Positions 36,057 through 44,989 of a stretch of 64,000 nucleotides of DNA are shown one piece after another. The DNA is from Asaia krungthepensis NRIC 0535 (GTDB taxonomy: Bacteria; Pseudomonadota; Alphaproteobacteria; Acetobacterales; Acetobacteraceae), in NCBI RefSeq assembly GCF_025995175.1, contig NZ_BAPV01000012.1, positions 113,228 through 177,227 of the forward strand. Reading direction: 5' to 3'. The translations under genes and the position numbers were made by a program. The notes below the pieces were generated by a model. The model did not search any database and had not been told where the DNA came from. It worked only from the letters and a program-made list of their open reading frames with translations. The stretch's first letter is position 1. Each line of letters begins with the position of its first letter.

Positions 36057-36442
36057 ATGGGACAGGGGGCCGCTGTCTGCCGGGTCACAATCACTTTGGA
36101 CCATTCGCCGAAACCCCATTCCTCGACCGGCTGCGTCACGAGCCAGTCAGAGCCGTAGAAATTGAGAAGATCGCCGCCAACTTGCAGCGGACGGGAAAGC
36201 CCTTTGAGGCCGCCCCGGATATAGACGGCGCGCATATCAGCCTGCTGGTTGATACTGGCCACATGCTCGAGGTCACCCGCCGAGACCGCCTGAATGTCGG
36301 CCTCCACGGTGAGGGTGAACGTCTTGGGCGTGACCGATCCGTCAGGCTCGATGGTTTGCCCGTCCGAGCACGTCACCGTAACCGTGGTGGCGGGGTTGAC
36401 GATCCCCAGCGCGCCAGAGGCGATGCCGAACACGTCAATCAT
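36053..36442 (-). CDS. Neck or head-tail joining protein
   Basis: A 129-residue beta-rich protein, IDVFGIASGALGIVNPATTV, RAVYIRGGLKGLSRPLQVGG and WLVTQPVEEWGFGEWSKVIV. It lies between the HK97-gp10-like gene and the tail terminator, where a head-tail joining protein is expected. ATG 36442 overlaps the preceding gene by 8 bases. No named family is certain. Confidence 0.6.
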   Translation of the reverse strand: MIDVFGIASGALGIVNPATTVTVTCSDGQTIEPDGSVTPKTFTLTVEADIQAVSAGDLEHVASINQQADMRAVYIRGGLKGLSRPLQVGGDLLNFYGSDWLVTQPVEEWGFGEWSKVIVTRQTAAPCPM

Positions 36443-36938
36443 CGGACACCTCGTGACTGACTGAGCCAAGCATGAGCCCCGTGTCCACAAGCGGCTTGCT
36501 TGCAGTCTCCATGTTCACCGACTTGAGTGTGCCTGTGCGTTTGGAGGACGCCAGACGGGCTTCAAGGGTTCTTTCCGAGATTGGCGCGAAGCTGCCTTCT
36601 CTTATGCTGGTTCTGATCTGGTCATCGATTATTTCGCCCACGAAATCCAAGGATTGATGCACGTCATAATCTGTCGCTTTGAGCGAGCTTGCGAGAGCCT
36701 TACCCCAGCCGCTCTGGTGATCGTTGATCGTTTGCCGCATGAAAGGGCGCGGGGGCGAGGTCGCGGTTCCGAACTCGTTCCATTGTGCAACCTGCGCGAC
36801 GCTGGTTTTGGCGGCGTCGGGGTATGTCCTACCGTCGATAAACCCCGCCTCGACAGTGCCGCCACGCGCCACCTTCTTTGCGAGGTCATCCAGAGCCTTG
36901 CGCAGCTTGTCGCCGCCCCTGAGTACCTGCTTTGCCAT
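36435..36938 (-). CDS. HK97 gp10-like / virion morphogenesis protein
   Basis: A 167-residue protein with an N-terminal helix (GGDKLRKALDDLAKKVARGG), VEAGFIDGRTYPDAAKTSVA, WNEFGTATSPPRPFMRQTIN and later VDTGLMLGSVSHEVSDD. The phrases NEFGT..PPRPFMR and DTGxLxxSv are hallmarks of gp10-like minor tail proteins. ATG 36938 makes a one-base overlap with the upstream gene. Confidence 0.8.
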   Translation of the reverse strand: MAKQVLRGGDKLRKALDDLAKKVARGGTVEAGFIDGRTYPDAAKTSVAQVAQWNEFGTATSPPRPFMRQTINDHQSGWGKALASSLKATDYDVHQSLDFVGEIIDDQIRTSIREGSFAPISERTLEARLASSKRTGTLKSVNMETASKPLVDTGLMLGSVSHEVSDD

Positions 36939-37381
36939 CAGGGCCAGCTCCTTGCGCGTGCGGAGCGTCCAGGAACGAACCGCATCTGTCTGAGATAGAT
37001 CGTCGCCTGCCAGAACATGAGGCCATATTGCGTCTGGGCGAACCATGACTGATTGGCCGCAGTTGATCCGGTGTCGAACGAGACTGAGACACTGCCACGA
37101 GTGGCCGAGGCCAGCCGTCCGACGCTATCGGCCCCACGCCCGCCCTGGGACTGGGGCAGGAACAGGAACGCGATATGGGCCGTCAGCAGGTAGAGCAGAC
37201 GCGTTCGCTTGGTCACGTCCGGCTCGAGGCTGTAGGCACTGTTATCGAGAATGGCGGTTGCCATATCGAACCGGGCCTGAGCGGCGGCCTCCGTGACCGA
37301 GGACGCCAATTCAGGATAGGCCGCTGACCACGCCGCATAGTCGAACGTGACAACGCCCGGTTGCGGCGTGGTGTCGGTCAT
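36938..37381 (-). CDS. Head completion protein, DUF4054 family
   Basis: A 147-residue helical protein. FDYAAWSAAYPELASSVTEA and RTRLLYLLTAHIAFLFLPQS, then GRLASATRGSVSVSFDTG and GLMFWQATIYLRQMRFVPG are the DUF4054 pattern, an adaptor bound to the portal. ATG 37381 overlaps the upstream gene by ATGA. Confidence 0.83.
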   Translation of the reverse strand: MTDTTPQPGVVTFDYAAWSAAYPELASSVTEAAAQARFDMATAILDNSAYSLEPDVTKRTRLLYLLTAHIAFLFLPQSQGGRGADSVGRLASATRGSVSVSFDTGSTAANQSWFAQTQYGLMFWQATIYLRQMRFVPGRSARARSWP

Positions 37382-37803
37382 CGGGTCGCGGTCTCCGCTT
37401 CCATACCCTTGCGCTTCAGATCCCCAGGGCTGACGCCCTCGAACCCGGTCTTTTCGGTCGCAAACTCGCGGGCCTTCGCATCGGCGGCACGCTCGGTCAC
37501 TTCCGAAAAGACGCAATGGTTTTTCACGAGGTCGCTGTCCTTGTGCTGGGCGAGCCAGGTGTCCCAGAACGATTTCTCGACCTGCGTTCGCCCGACACGA
37601 CCCAGCAGGACATTATCCTTGGGGTGGTAGTCCGGCGCACGGTTGGCACCGTTGACGGTGACGCTCTTGACGTAGCCGACCGGGCTGCGGTCGGGCGTGC
37701 CAGCCTCGCTGAGTTTGGCGCGGCGCTCTACATCGCCCACGGGGGTAATGCGCAGTTCCAAGCCATGGGGGAGGCGGCAGAGAACGGTGACGGTATCAGC
37801 CAT
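37378..37803 (-). CDS. Hypothetical head-region protein
   Basis: A 141-residue protein that begins MADTVTVLCRLPHGLELRIT and contains VEKSFWDTWLAQHKDSDLVK and AKAREFATEKTGFEGVSPG. Similar small proteins lie between the capsid and DUF4054 genes in related phages, but no function is established. The gene starts 2 bases after the capsid stop. Confidence 0.65.
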   Translation of the reverse strand: MADTVTVLCRLPHGLELRITPVGDVERRAKLSEAGTPDRSPVGYVKSVTVNGANRAPDYHPKDNVLLGRVGRTQVEKSFWDTWLAQHKDSDLVKNHCVFSEVTERAADAKAREFATEKTGFEGVSPGDLKRKGMEAETATR

Positions 37804-37805
37804 GA

Positions 37806-38849
37806 TCAGATCCCCACCATCTGCGCGACAGCCATGGGACGCTTCCAGATCGTGCCCCAGCCGCCACGGCTCATCTTCTGGCGCGCGTTGGTCGAATACT
37901 GCTCGATGCGGTGCATCGTCAGCTTTTCGGTGAAGGCGGTCGAAACCGTCTCAACGCCGTCGATCTCGGGAGCGAACATCTGCATGACATTGGCGCTGGT
38001 GTAGCCGCCGGACATGGTGACGCCTGCTTCCGGCAGGAACACGATCTCCATGTTCGGCCATGACTTCTTCAGCATGTCCTCAAGGGTGATGCCGAAGCTG
38101 TTTGTGTAGGTCATGACTGCCGACAGTTCAGACGGCACGACCACCTTGAGGCGCGTCTGATTGTCGATGTTGCCCATCAGCGCCTTGTTGAGCGCCGCGA
38201 ACAGATTCACGAAGTCCTGATAGACGGCGTTCGGATCGCTGGTGCTCAGCCATGACGTGGCCGTGCCGCTCTTGAGCGATGCGGTGATGGCGGCAGGCAG
38301 GGCCGGGTCATTCAACGCACCGTAGTTCTCTAGGCCGGAGACGCCGAACAGGTTGATGAGGTTCTGCTGCTTGGAGAGGACCGACACGCCAGCCGTGCGC
38401 TGCTCAGCTACCCACGGGATGCTTGCCGTGCCCATCATTTCCGACTCAAGGTCGCCGTACTTGGCCCAGGTCTGGAAGTGGAAGGACTGGCGCGACACCC
38501 AGTTGGCGTTTGCGCTGCTGTCGCCGCCTTCCTCGAAGTCGCCAAAGGCCACGGCGTAGCCCGAGGACTCGATGACCGGGAACATGACGGTCTTGTTGGT
38601 CCGGTCGCCCTTCTTCTCCGAGCCGTAAATCTCTTCGGATTTGGTCGGAGTGATGAGCTGGCGGATAAGCTGCGGATCGACGGTCGTGTTCAGGATCGCC
38701 GGGATGCCGCTGTTCGGGGCGGTTACGGCACCGAACATGGGAGCAGCGTCGAGCGCCACGCCCTTTTCGTCGGTGTAATGCGTGACGCCGCGAAGGTTGA
38801 TGCCCCAATCCATCGCAAGGCGAGTGGCCTCAGCGCGAAACGATGCCAT
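37806..38849 (-). CDS. Major capsid protein, DUF2184 family
   Basis: A 347-residue protein forming the shell. DUF2184 features include LNTTVDPQLIRQLITPTKSE, GDRTNKTVMFPVIESSGYAV, FQTWAKYGDLESEMMGTASI and LEDMLKKSWPNMEIVFLPEA near the C-terminus. The N-terminus shows no cleavable scaffold domain. It lies next to a cement-like gene and a DUF2213 gene, the usual order for this phage group. Confidence 0.87.
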   Translation of the reverse strand: MASFRAEATRLAMDWGINLRGVTHYTDEKGVALDAAPMFGAVTAPNSGIPAILNTTVDPQLIRQLITPTKSEEIYGSEKKGDRTNKTVMFPVIESSGYAVAFGDFEEGGDSSANANWVSRQSFHFQTWAKYGDLESEMMGTASIPWVAEQRTAGVSVLSKQQNLINLFGVSGLENYGALNDPALPAAITASLKSGTATSWLSTSDPNAVYQDFVNLFAALNKALMGNIDNQTRLKVVVPSELSAVMTYTNSFGITLEDMLKKSWPNMEIVFLPEAGVTMSGGYTSANVMQMFAPEIDGVETVSTAFTEKLTMHRIEQYSTNARQKMSRGGWGTIWKRPMAVAQMVGI

Positions 38850-39361
38850 TATTCGTTGCTCCCGGAGATCGGCGCAACGGCGCCGGAGATGATGATGGTT
38901 GCGCCAGCAGCGCCGCCCTGCGTGACGACGAAGCCCGTAGCGACAGTGCCGCTCGGAGCCGAGCCAGCCGCACCCGTCTGAAGGCTGCCGTCAGTGGTCG
39001 AGGCATAGACGGACTGACCTGCCGTCGCTGCGGTCGAGGCAACGGCGAAGTAGTCGCCGCCCGACATGAGCTGCACGTTGAAGCCGCTCGGCAGGAGCAT
39101 CGTGCTCTCGGCCAGATAGGCGGTGATGAGGGCCTGCTGATCGCGCAGAACGAAGCCCGTGGGGGCCTCGGAGCCGACCGGCTTGTTGAGCACGGTCACG
39201 CCGTCAGCCTGCACCCAGCCGAACGCGCCGACCGCCACGCCAGCCGAGCCAGCGCGGAAGCCGAGCGAGCCGGGGATGGCCGAACGGCGGGGATTTGCCG
39301 AGGCAATGCCGCCAGGGAAGCCGACCGCCCAGTTGTAATTGATCTTGTTGGGGAAACCCAT
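38849..39361 (-). CDS. Capsid cement/decoration protein
   Basis: A 170-residue Gly/Ala/Ser-rich, strand-rich protein, INYNWAVGFPGGIASANPRR and FVLRDQQALITAYLAESTML. Small beta-rich proteins between DUF2213 and DUF2184 genes act as structural cement in related capsids. One-base overlap with the capsid gene. Confidence 0.75.
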   Translation of the reverse strand: MGFPNKINYNWAVGFPGGIASANPRRSAIPGSLGFRAGSAGVAVGAFGWVQADGVTVLNKPVGSEAPTGFVLRDQQALITAYLAESTMLLPSGFNVQLMSGGDYFAVASTAATAGQSVYASTTDGSLQTGAAGSAPSGTVATGFVVTQGGAAGATIIISGAVAPISGSNE

Positions 39362-39373
39362 CGGTCAGGCTCC

Positions 39374-40540
39374 TTATGCCTTGATGCGAGCAGACTTGCC
39401 CGCAATCGGGGAATCAGTGGCAACGGCGCTGTCGGCGGCCATGCGGCGAGGGGCCGCCTGACGCTGCGTGACGACACGCCAGATCGCGGCCAGACCAGCG
39501 GCATCGGAAACGCCGTCAAAGGCCACACCCTGATCAGCGAGCGCATAGCGATAGACCGACGCGGCACTGTCCATGCCATGCACGTCGCCCACAACCGGGC
39601 GGACGGCATCGAGGGCCACGCGCAGGGCCGCGGTCTTCTGTTCCTGCTTGGCTACGGCGCGGGCGGCTTCATCACGAGCCATGCGGCGCGCGTCGGCAAG
39701 CGAGATCATGCGGGGAGCGGCATCAGCGGCCTTGCGGTCGTCCTTGTCGTCCTCTTCACCGTCCTCGGCAGTGTCGTCGTCGTCATCGTCCGTGTCGTCA
39801 GAGTCTTCGGCCTTGCGGTCCTTGTCCTCCTCTTCCTCGTCCTCGGCTTCCTTGCGGTCGTCCTCTTCCTCGTCCATGCACTTCTTCACGTCCTCTTCCG
39901 AGGCATCGAGTGCGAGGCGACCGGCCTTCAGAGCGGCTGAAACCTTCGCCGCCGGTGACATGGGCTTGTGTCCAGCCATGCTCTTTCTCTCCAATGTGGG
40001 GGATGCGCTGTCGCCGATGATGGCGGTGTCAACGCGGGGTTTCTCGACCAGGGCGAGATGGTTGAAGCGGATATTGACCATCTTCAGGCTGTATTCCTGC
40101 CCGTTGATGGACCCGCTTTCAGGGACGATATCGTAGGCATATCCAGCGGATACGCTGCGCTTGGAGCCGTCCTGAATTCGTGCGATTGCGTCACCGTCCC
40201 AGATCGACAATTCGCCAATCAGATCGGGCGCATCGAATGAGACGTTGTTGACTGCGCCCACCGTGATTTCGCGAGGGTGAGTGTCGGCACTGATCGGCTG
40301 GTGGATCTCAATCAGCGGCTTGCCATTCATGCTCGCTGCGGCATCGCGCAGGGCATCGGCATCGCGATAGACCTGATACAGCACGTCAGGCTTGAGCCCG
40401 AGACGTTCGGCGTCCTTGATCTCGCTGCCCCAATAGGGCGAGACTACCGCTGCGCTGAGAATGCACCGCTCGACGTGTAGATGGCCGTCATCATCGACCC
40501 GTCGAACGGATCGGTCGAAGGCCATGACCTGCTTTGTCAT
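39374..40540 (-). CDS. DUF2213 prohead protease/scaffold-like protein
   Basis: A 388-residue protein. The N-terminal domain is DUF2213 (YWGSEIKDAERLGLKPDVLY, GKPLIEIHQPISADTHPREI, SVSAGYAYDIVPESGSINGQ, NHLALVEKPRVDTAIIGDS), considered a capsid maturation protease-like fold. Residues about 220-290 are an extremely acidic region of Asp/Glu with Lys spacing (EEEDDRKEAEDEEEEDKDRK in part), likely a scaffold. The C-terminal part is helical and may be released. Antisense frames over the acidic region are side products. Confidence 0.83.
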   Translation of the reverse strand: MTKQVMAFDRSVRRVDDDGHLHVERCILSAAVVSPYWGSEIKDAERLGLKPDVLYQVYRDADALRDAAASMNGKPLIEIHQPISADTHPREITVGAVNNVSFDAPDLIGELSIWDGDAIARIQDGSKRSVSAGYAYDIVPESGSINGQEYSLKMVNIRFNHLALVEKPRVDTAIIGDSASPTLERKSMAGHKPMSPAAKVSAALKAGRLALDASEEDVKKCMDEEEDDRKEAEDEEEEDKDRKAEDSDDTDDDDDDTAEDGEEDDKDDRKAADAAPRMISLADARRMARDEAARAVAKQEQKTAALRVALDAVRPVVGDVHGMDSAASVYRYALADQGVAFDGVSDAAGLAAIWRVVTQRQAAPRRMAADSAVATDSPIAGKSARIKA

Positions 40541-41349
40541 CAGTCATCAAATCCTGGGATGATCGGCTTGGAAACGCACCGGCAATTCGGCTCGGAGCCG
40601 GGGAAAATCCACTGCCCGTCGATGTAGGCACCCTTATCGAGCCGGTAGCGCAGCTTGTCGCGTCCCGCCTTGACGTGGCTCTCTCGCGGGTGCTTGCCGC
40701 CGTGTGAATGCTGCCAGATCGCTTCCGTGATCCCAAGCCCCATCTGACGGGTGCGGGTCATGGCCTCGCCCACCTTGCGGTTCTGGTCGCGGGCGATGAA
40801 GGCAGCGCGCCGATGCGTGATACCGTATCGCTGCTTGAGGTCCGCCGTCAGGGTCCCGAGATCGCCGCCAGCCAGAGCCGACCGCATTACAGCCCCCTCG
40901 ATCTGCGAGAGATACTGTTCAGGGATCGACTTGATCAGCGTCACGTTCTCGGCTGCCGAGAGAGCCGCCGTCTGCTTCATTGCCTGCGTCGGCTTGAACT
41001 TGATCGCAAACCCGTTGCGCTGCAGGTCGAGGCTCAACTGCCGATCTGCGTGGCCCTGAGCCTGCCTCACGAAGCGACGGGCCAACTCGTCTGCCACCTC
41101 GTTAAACCGGGTCCGCCACCGCGCTGTGAGCTTGTTCATGATGCCCTGAAGCACCGAGGCAGGGGAGGCGTCCTGCGCCACCTGCGGCTCAATCTTGCGG
41201 TAGTTCGCCTTGACCCAGTAATCGACGCTCGCCGCCATTTCCTCGACCAGATCAGTCAGGGCCTTGCGATAAGCGGCTTCCACTCCGGCGTTCGGGCGCT
41301 GCGGGGCGAGTGTTCGCCCTTTCGCGCTGTCGCACCGGAGTTTCGTCAC
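40540..41349 (-). CDS. Phage head morphogenesis protein (SPP1 gp7 / MuF-like)
   Basis: A 269-residue minor head protein. The C-terminal MuF-like part reads RRAAFIARDQNRKVGEAMTR, AIWQHSHGGKHPRESHVKAG and EPNCRCVSKPIIPGFDD, a pattern of conserved Arg, His and Cys. It joins the portal and is ejected or stays in the prohead. Its ATG overlaps the portal stop by four bases. Confidence 0.85.
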   Translation of the reverse strand: MTKLRCDSAKGRTLAPQRPNAGVEAAYRKALTDLVEEMAASVDYWVKANYRKIEPQVAQDASPASVLQGIMNKLTARWRTRFNEVADELARRFVRQAQGHADRQLSLDLQRNGFAIKFKPTQAMKQTAALSAAENVTLIKSIPEQYLSQIEGAVMRSALAGGDLGTLTADLKQRYGITHRRAAFIARDQNRKVGEAMTRTRQMGLGITEAIWQHSHGGKHPRESHVKAGRDKLRYRLDKGAYIDGQWIFPGSEPNCRCVSKPIIPGFDD

Positions 41350-42938
41350 TCTTCGCCCTCCGCCTTGCTCAGCAGACCCGACATGCTGCCGTCATCCAGA
41401 TCGTCGTCTGGCTTTTCGGGCGCGGGGCCTGTCAGGTTCACGTTGCGATAGATGCTGGTGTCGTCCGTCGCCTCGCGTTCGCGGGCCTCGTCAGGCGATA
41501 TCTTGCCCGAGACGATGTTCACGGCATCGGTGTCCGCCTTCAGCTTCTCGACCTCGGCAGCCTGCTTCTCGTCCATCTGCCAGAGGTGAACGAACTCGTA
41601 ATCAATATCCGGGTCGATATCGCCCCAGAGATGGATCTGAACGAGGTTGAACATCCACCGCAGCGTGGGCTCGATCTGGTCCGCCTGCCATGCCGCTATC
41701 TCGTCGTAGAAGACGCGGATTTCGCCGTCAGACGAGGCGTTCAGGCCGGTAGGCTGGATGCCGAACAGCTTCACCAGCGGGATGCCGGGGATGGACGCCA
41801 TGGCCTCCATGGCCTGCGCCAGTAGCTCGTTCAGGCCGCCAAGCGGTGTGGCGAGGATCTTGGCGTCCTCTTTCTCCTTGTCCGCTACAATCGTGTCCTG
41901 CCCATCCGAGATGGACTGAAGCAGATTGGCGCGCCCGGTCAGCGAACCCGGATTGATATCGCCATAGTCCGCGTGCTGCGGCGTGGCCATATTCCCGAAC
42001 ATGTCGGTCAGCAGGACCAGCTTCGAGAAGTTGGCCGCAATGCTCGACACGCTGTTGCGCAGGCGCAGGAAGTTGTGAACGTAGGTCTTGAGCTGTTGGG
42101 TGAGCGACAGGCCGCCGAAGTTGAAGGCAGGAGCAAGCATCTGCGAGACGGGGAAGGGCACCATGCTCTTCATGCGGGACGAATGGACCCGCGAACCCTG
42201 GACCCACCAGACAGAGGGCTTGTAGAAGTCATCACGCAGCGGCGTATCGGCGTTGTAATTGGCCGGGGTCGTCCAGATCGGCTCTACGTTCGCAAATCTG
42301 CGAAGGGCGCCCTTGGCCATGCCGGTCTTGTTGACGCGCAGGGGCTTTTCCTGATCCGTCGCTCCATAACCGAGATCACCAACATCAGCCCAGACGTGGC
42401 CAATGCCGTAGCCGAGGCCGTGCCGGATCTGTTCGCGGATGACCTCGCGGATGCTGAATGACTTGAAGGCCGTCTCGATCTCGGAAATGCGCTTGGCTGC
42501 GGCTTTGTCGTCGCCCGGCGTGGCAGTCTGCTTCTCGCTGCGAAATCTAATCCACTCGCGGGTGCACTCTTTGACCAGCACATCGACCGGCTTACGGAAT
42601 TCGGCCCGCTGCATCATCTGGGCAAGATATGGATAGCCCTGGAAACTCAGGCCGTCGGCTATGTAGCCTTCGATGATCCCAATGTTCTCGCCAACCCACG
42701 CGCCAAATCCGGCGGGAAGGGACATGGCATCGTCCATCGCGATATCGGCGCCACGCACGCCAGCCGGGGGCTGGTAGGGCTGGAACGACTGTGCGGCCGC
42801 CTCGACCCGCGCCAGTTCGGCAAGGTGAGCCTCCTGAGCAAACCCAGCGAACGAAATGCGCGGCTCTTTTCTCTCGGCAGGACGCGGCTCTACTCGCACT
42901 GCCGGTGGTGCGGCCTTGCGGGTAAACCAAGCTGCCAT
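41346..42938 (-). CDS. Portal protein, DUF1073 family
   Basis: A 530-residue portal, the ring through which DNA enters. Features: DDAMSLPAGFGAWVGENIG, YLAQMMQRAEFRKPVDVLVK, PLRVNKTGMAKGALRRFANV, SRVHSSRMKSMVPFPVS and SIPGIPLVKLFGIQPTGLNA. DUF1073 names the same portal family that in some phages carries an anti-CBASS Acb1 domain, but no such domain is apparent here. ATG 42938 is 8 bases from the terminase stop; the longer frame would overlap the terminase by 112 bases. Confidence 0.88.
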   Translation of the reverse strand: MAAWFTRKAAPPAVRVEPRPAERKEPRISFAGFAQEAHLAELARVEAAAQSFQPYQPPAGVRGADIAMDDAMSLPAGFGAWVGENIGIIEGYIADGLSFQGYPYLAQMMQRAEFRKPVDVLVKECTREWIRFRSEKQTATPGDDKAAAKRISEIETAFKSFSIREVIREQIRHGLGYGIGHVWADVGDLGYGATDQEKPLRVNKTGMAKGALRRFANVEPIWTTPANYNADTPLRDDFYKPSVWWVQGSRVHSSRMKSMVPFPVSQMLAPAFNFGGLSLTQQLKTYVHNFLRLRNSVSSIAANFSKLVLLTDMFGNMATPQHADYGDINPGSLTGRANLLQSISDGQDTIVADKEKEDAKILATPLGGLNELLAQAMEAMASIPGIPLVKLFGIQPTGLNASSDGEIRVFYDEIAAWQADQIEPTLRWMFNLVQIHLWGDIDPDIDYEFVHLWQMDEKQAAEVEKLKADTDAVNIVSGKISPDEAREREATDDTSIYRNVNLTGPAPEKPDDDLDDGSMSGLLSKAEGEE

Positions 42939-42946
42939 GAATGGGC

Positions 42947-44173
42947 CTATCGTCTGCGGTTGGGGAGGGCGTTGAATGCGGAGAAGTCGGGAGCCTTGCG
43001 GCGGTTCTGGATCAAGGGCGATAGGGCATAGCGCAGGGCGTCGATGCCGTGGTTCCACTTATCCTCGAGCTTGGGTAGGATCAGGCGCGCGTCTCGGGGA
43101 TCGACCTTGTAGGAATACATGCGGAATTCCTTGGCGATCTGCTCGCACCGTGGATGCACCACGATCTTGCGAAACGCCTTGATGCGCTCGATACCGTCTT
43201 CAACGCTGCCTTTCCATTTCTCGGCCGGCATGATGCGAAAGCGATGCCGGTTTGCCATGTAGCTGATCGTCTCTGGCCTCGCGCAGTCGGCCAGGATCGG
43301 CCAGTCACGCGACCCCGGCACCCGATCAAACAGGGATGGCAATTCATCCATTTCGACACCGAGACCGAACGCTTCCTGATCGACGTAAAGCACGTCATCA
43401 TCAATGAATGCCCGGATGAGCGCCGTTGGATCTTGTGAGAAGCCCCAGTCGGCCCCGAAATAGAGCCGGGCATCATCCGGCGTCTCAAATTCCTCGAACG
43501 ATACGCTATGACGGAACACCACCGCCTCGCTGATCGTCCTGCACTCTCCTTCCCAGACATGCTCGTAAGCCTCCGGGTCGTGCCTGAGCAGCAGTTGCCG
43601 TTCGGCGTTCAGTTCAGGCGGGAACCACGGGTTATCCTGCCAGCCGACCTTGCGGACCAGCGCGCCGTCCTCGTCCTGCAGCATCAGCATAAGCCGGTGC
43701 ATGGGGTCGTCGTCGTGCTCAGGATTGTAGGTGAACCAGAGTTCGGATCCGGCCTTTCGGATCGTCGGGATCAGGATATCGAGTGACGACTGGCTGACCG
43801 TCTGGCCTTCCTCGACCCAGCAAATATCAACGCCTTCTGTCGACTTGATGCCCTGGATATTGCGGGCCAGGCCTTTGAACAGAAACTCCGCGCCCGCCTT
43901 GGATGAGATGCTCGTTTCCTGCACCTTAAACCATGGCGTCAGGCCCAGAGCCTCGATCTGGTCGGCCAAGAGCCGCTTGACCGAATCATTGATGGAGTTC
44001 TGGAACTCACGAACGCACAAGACCCGGATCGGTCTGGTTGCAGCCAAGGCCACAAGAACGCGCGCTACGGTCCATGATTTCGACGAGCCGCGCCCGCCGT
44101 ACCAGACCCGGTAACGATACCCGCGCCCGAAATCACCGAACGCAGGCGGGATTTCAATTCTCGTCTGGCTCAT
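42947..44173 (-). CDS. terL: Terminase large subunit
   Basis: A 408-residue ATPase-nuclease that packages DNA. Walker A is GGRGSSKSW near residue 28, Walker B VDICWVEEGQ, followed by the coupling segment ELWFTYNPEHDDDPM. The nuclease domain starts near YFGADWGFSQDPTALIRAFI (first Asp of the RNase H-like site) and includes ADCARPETISYM and KWNHGIDALRYAL. Of the PBSX/Terminase_3 class. Confidence 0.93.
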   Translation of the reverse strand: MSQTRIEIPPAFGDFGRGYRYRVWYGGRGSSKSWTVARVLVALAATRPIRVLCVREFQNSINDSVKRLLADQIEALGLTPWFKVQETSISSKAGAEFLFKGLARNIQGIKSTEGVDICWVEEGQTVSQSSLDILIPTIRKAGSELWFTYNPEHDDDPMHRLMLMLQDEDGALVRKVGWQDNPWFPPELNAERQLLLRHDPEAYEHVWEGECRTISEAVVFRHSVSFEEFETPDDARLYFGADWGFSQDPTALIRAFIDDDVLYVDQEAFGLGVEMDELPSLFDRVPGSRDWPILADCARPETISYMANRHRFRIMPAEKWKGSVEDGIERIKAFRKIVVHPRCEQIAKEFRMYSYKVDPRDARLILPKLEDKWNHGIDALRYALSPLIQNRRKAPDFSAFNALPNRRR

Positions 44174-44600
44174 CTCTTGATTGGAAAGGCGCGATCACCA
44201 GCGTCGGCATCTGCAACGGCGCTCCATCCACCCCCGTCAGTTCCTGCGTCACCTTTTCGCCGTAGACTTTCGGGGCGCGCTTGCTCATGACCCATTGCAT
44301 CGTGGTGATATGGACTTTCCTAGCCGCCGCATCCTCAGGAGTAGCGCCCCGTGCCGCGTCAATAATTTCGTCTTCAAAGGCCTCTGCCGCACGCGCACGA
44401 GCGCGCGCATACTTGCTGCGGAAATCTTCGTTCGTCGGTGCCTCAAGCCACTCGAAAACGGTGCGCTGTCCAGGCATTCCAGGATCGCGGCAGATCTGCC
44501 GCAAGCTTTCGCCGTCCATTATCCGGTCGCAAATCTCATCGGCGATTGCCGCCGAATATGACGAGGGCCGCCCAGCTACCTTTCCCGGTCGCTTCGCCAT
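44154..44600 (-). CDS. terS: Terminase small subunit
   Basis: A 148-residue DNA-recognition subunit. The N-terminal HTH (GRPSSYSAAIADEICDRIMD, SLRQICRDPGMPGQRTVFEW) and the YARARARAAEAFEDEI helix, then TMQWVMSKRAPKVYGEKV, are typical of small terminases. It overlaps the large subunit by 20 bases. Confidence 0.88.
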   Translation of the reverse strand: MAKRPGKVAGRPSSYSAAIADEICDRIMDGESLRQICRDPGMPGQRTVFEWLEAPTNEDFRSKYARARARAAEAFEDEIIDAARGATPEDAAARKVHITTMQWVMSKRAPKVYGEKVTQELTGVDGAPLQMPTLVIAPFQSRDEPDEN

Positions 44601-44926
44601 CCGTCTTCTCTCGCCTGTATCTGCATCTCACGCGCCACGAATGACGCCACCTGATCGGCAACAACGAGCGCCACTTTTCCGATGCGCTCTTGTTGGCCTG
44701 CCATCCTGATCATCTCAGGCGCGCATCGCACGACACACTCGCCACGGATGCCCAGACGGAAAGCCTGCACCCAATGGAGCGGCATGTCTGAGCGGTGCCG
44801 GTTCGCAGGATCTGCAAGGATTATGCACCCGGCAGCGTCGTCGCCATTGACCGCCACCACAATAAATCGGGCATCATTCACGCGCAGTACGTCGCCCCTC
44901 TCCAATCGAACCGACCGAGGGAGCAT
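44576..44926 (-). CDS. Hypothetical phage protein
   Basis: A 116-residue protein. LERGDVLRVNDARFIVVAVN looks like a small beta-barrel start, then PLHWVQAFRLGIRGECVVRC, and a helical end. No family is recognised. It overlaps the terminase small-subunit gene by 25 bases. GTG at 44878 with GGAGAGGGGCGAC is an alternative start, but the longer form keeps the strand pattern. Confidence 0.6.
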   Translation of the reverse strand: MLPRSVRLERGDVLRVNDARFIVVAVNGDDAAGCIILADPANRHRSDMPLHWVQAFRLGIRGECVVRCAPEMIRMAGQQERIGKVALVVADQVASFVAREMQIQAREDGWRSDRER

Positions 44927-44989
44927 AACGAACCGCGCATTTCTGGAAGCTTATCCAGATCTACCGCGCGGTTTGGCCAATGTACAGCG

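Noticed and set aside
38843..39940. Long + strand frame (365 codons) with a hydrophobic Val/Leu run opposite the cement and DUF2213 genes
   Set aside because: The hydrophobic run is the antisense of the Asp/Glu-rich region of the DUF2213 protein; no ribosome site or family pattern.
41346..42938. Anti-CBASS Acb1 activity for the DUF1073 protein
   Set aside because: The protein has the plain portal layout; no phosphoesterase His-x-Thr pair characteristic of Acb1 was seen, so only the portal role is claimed.
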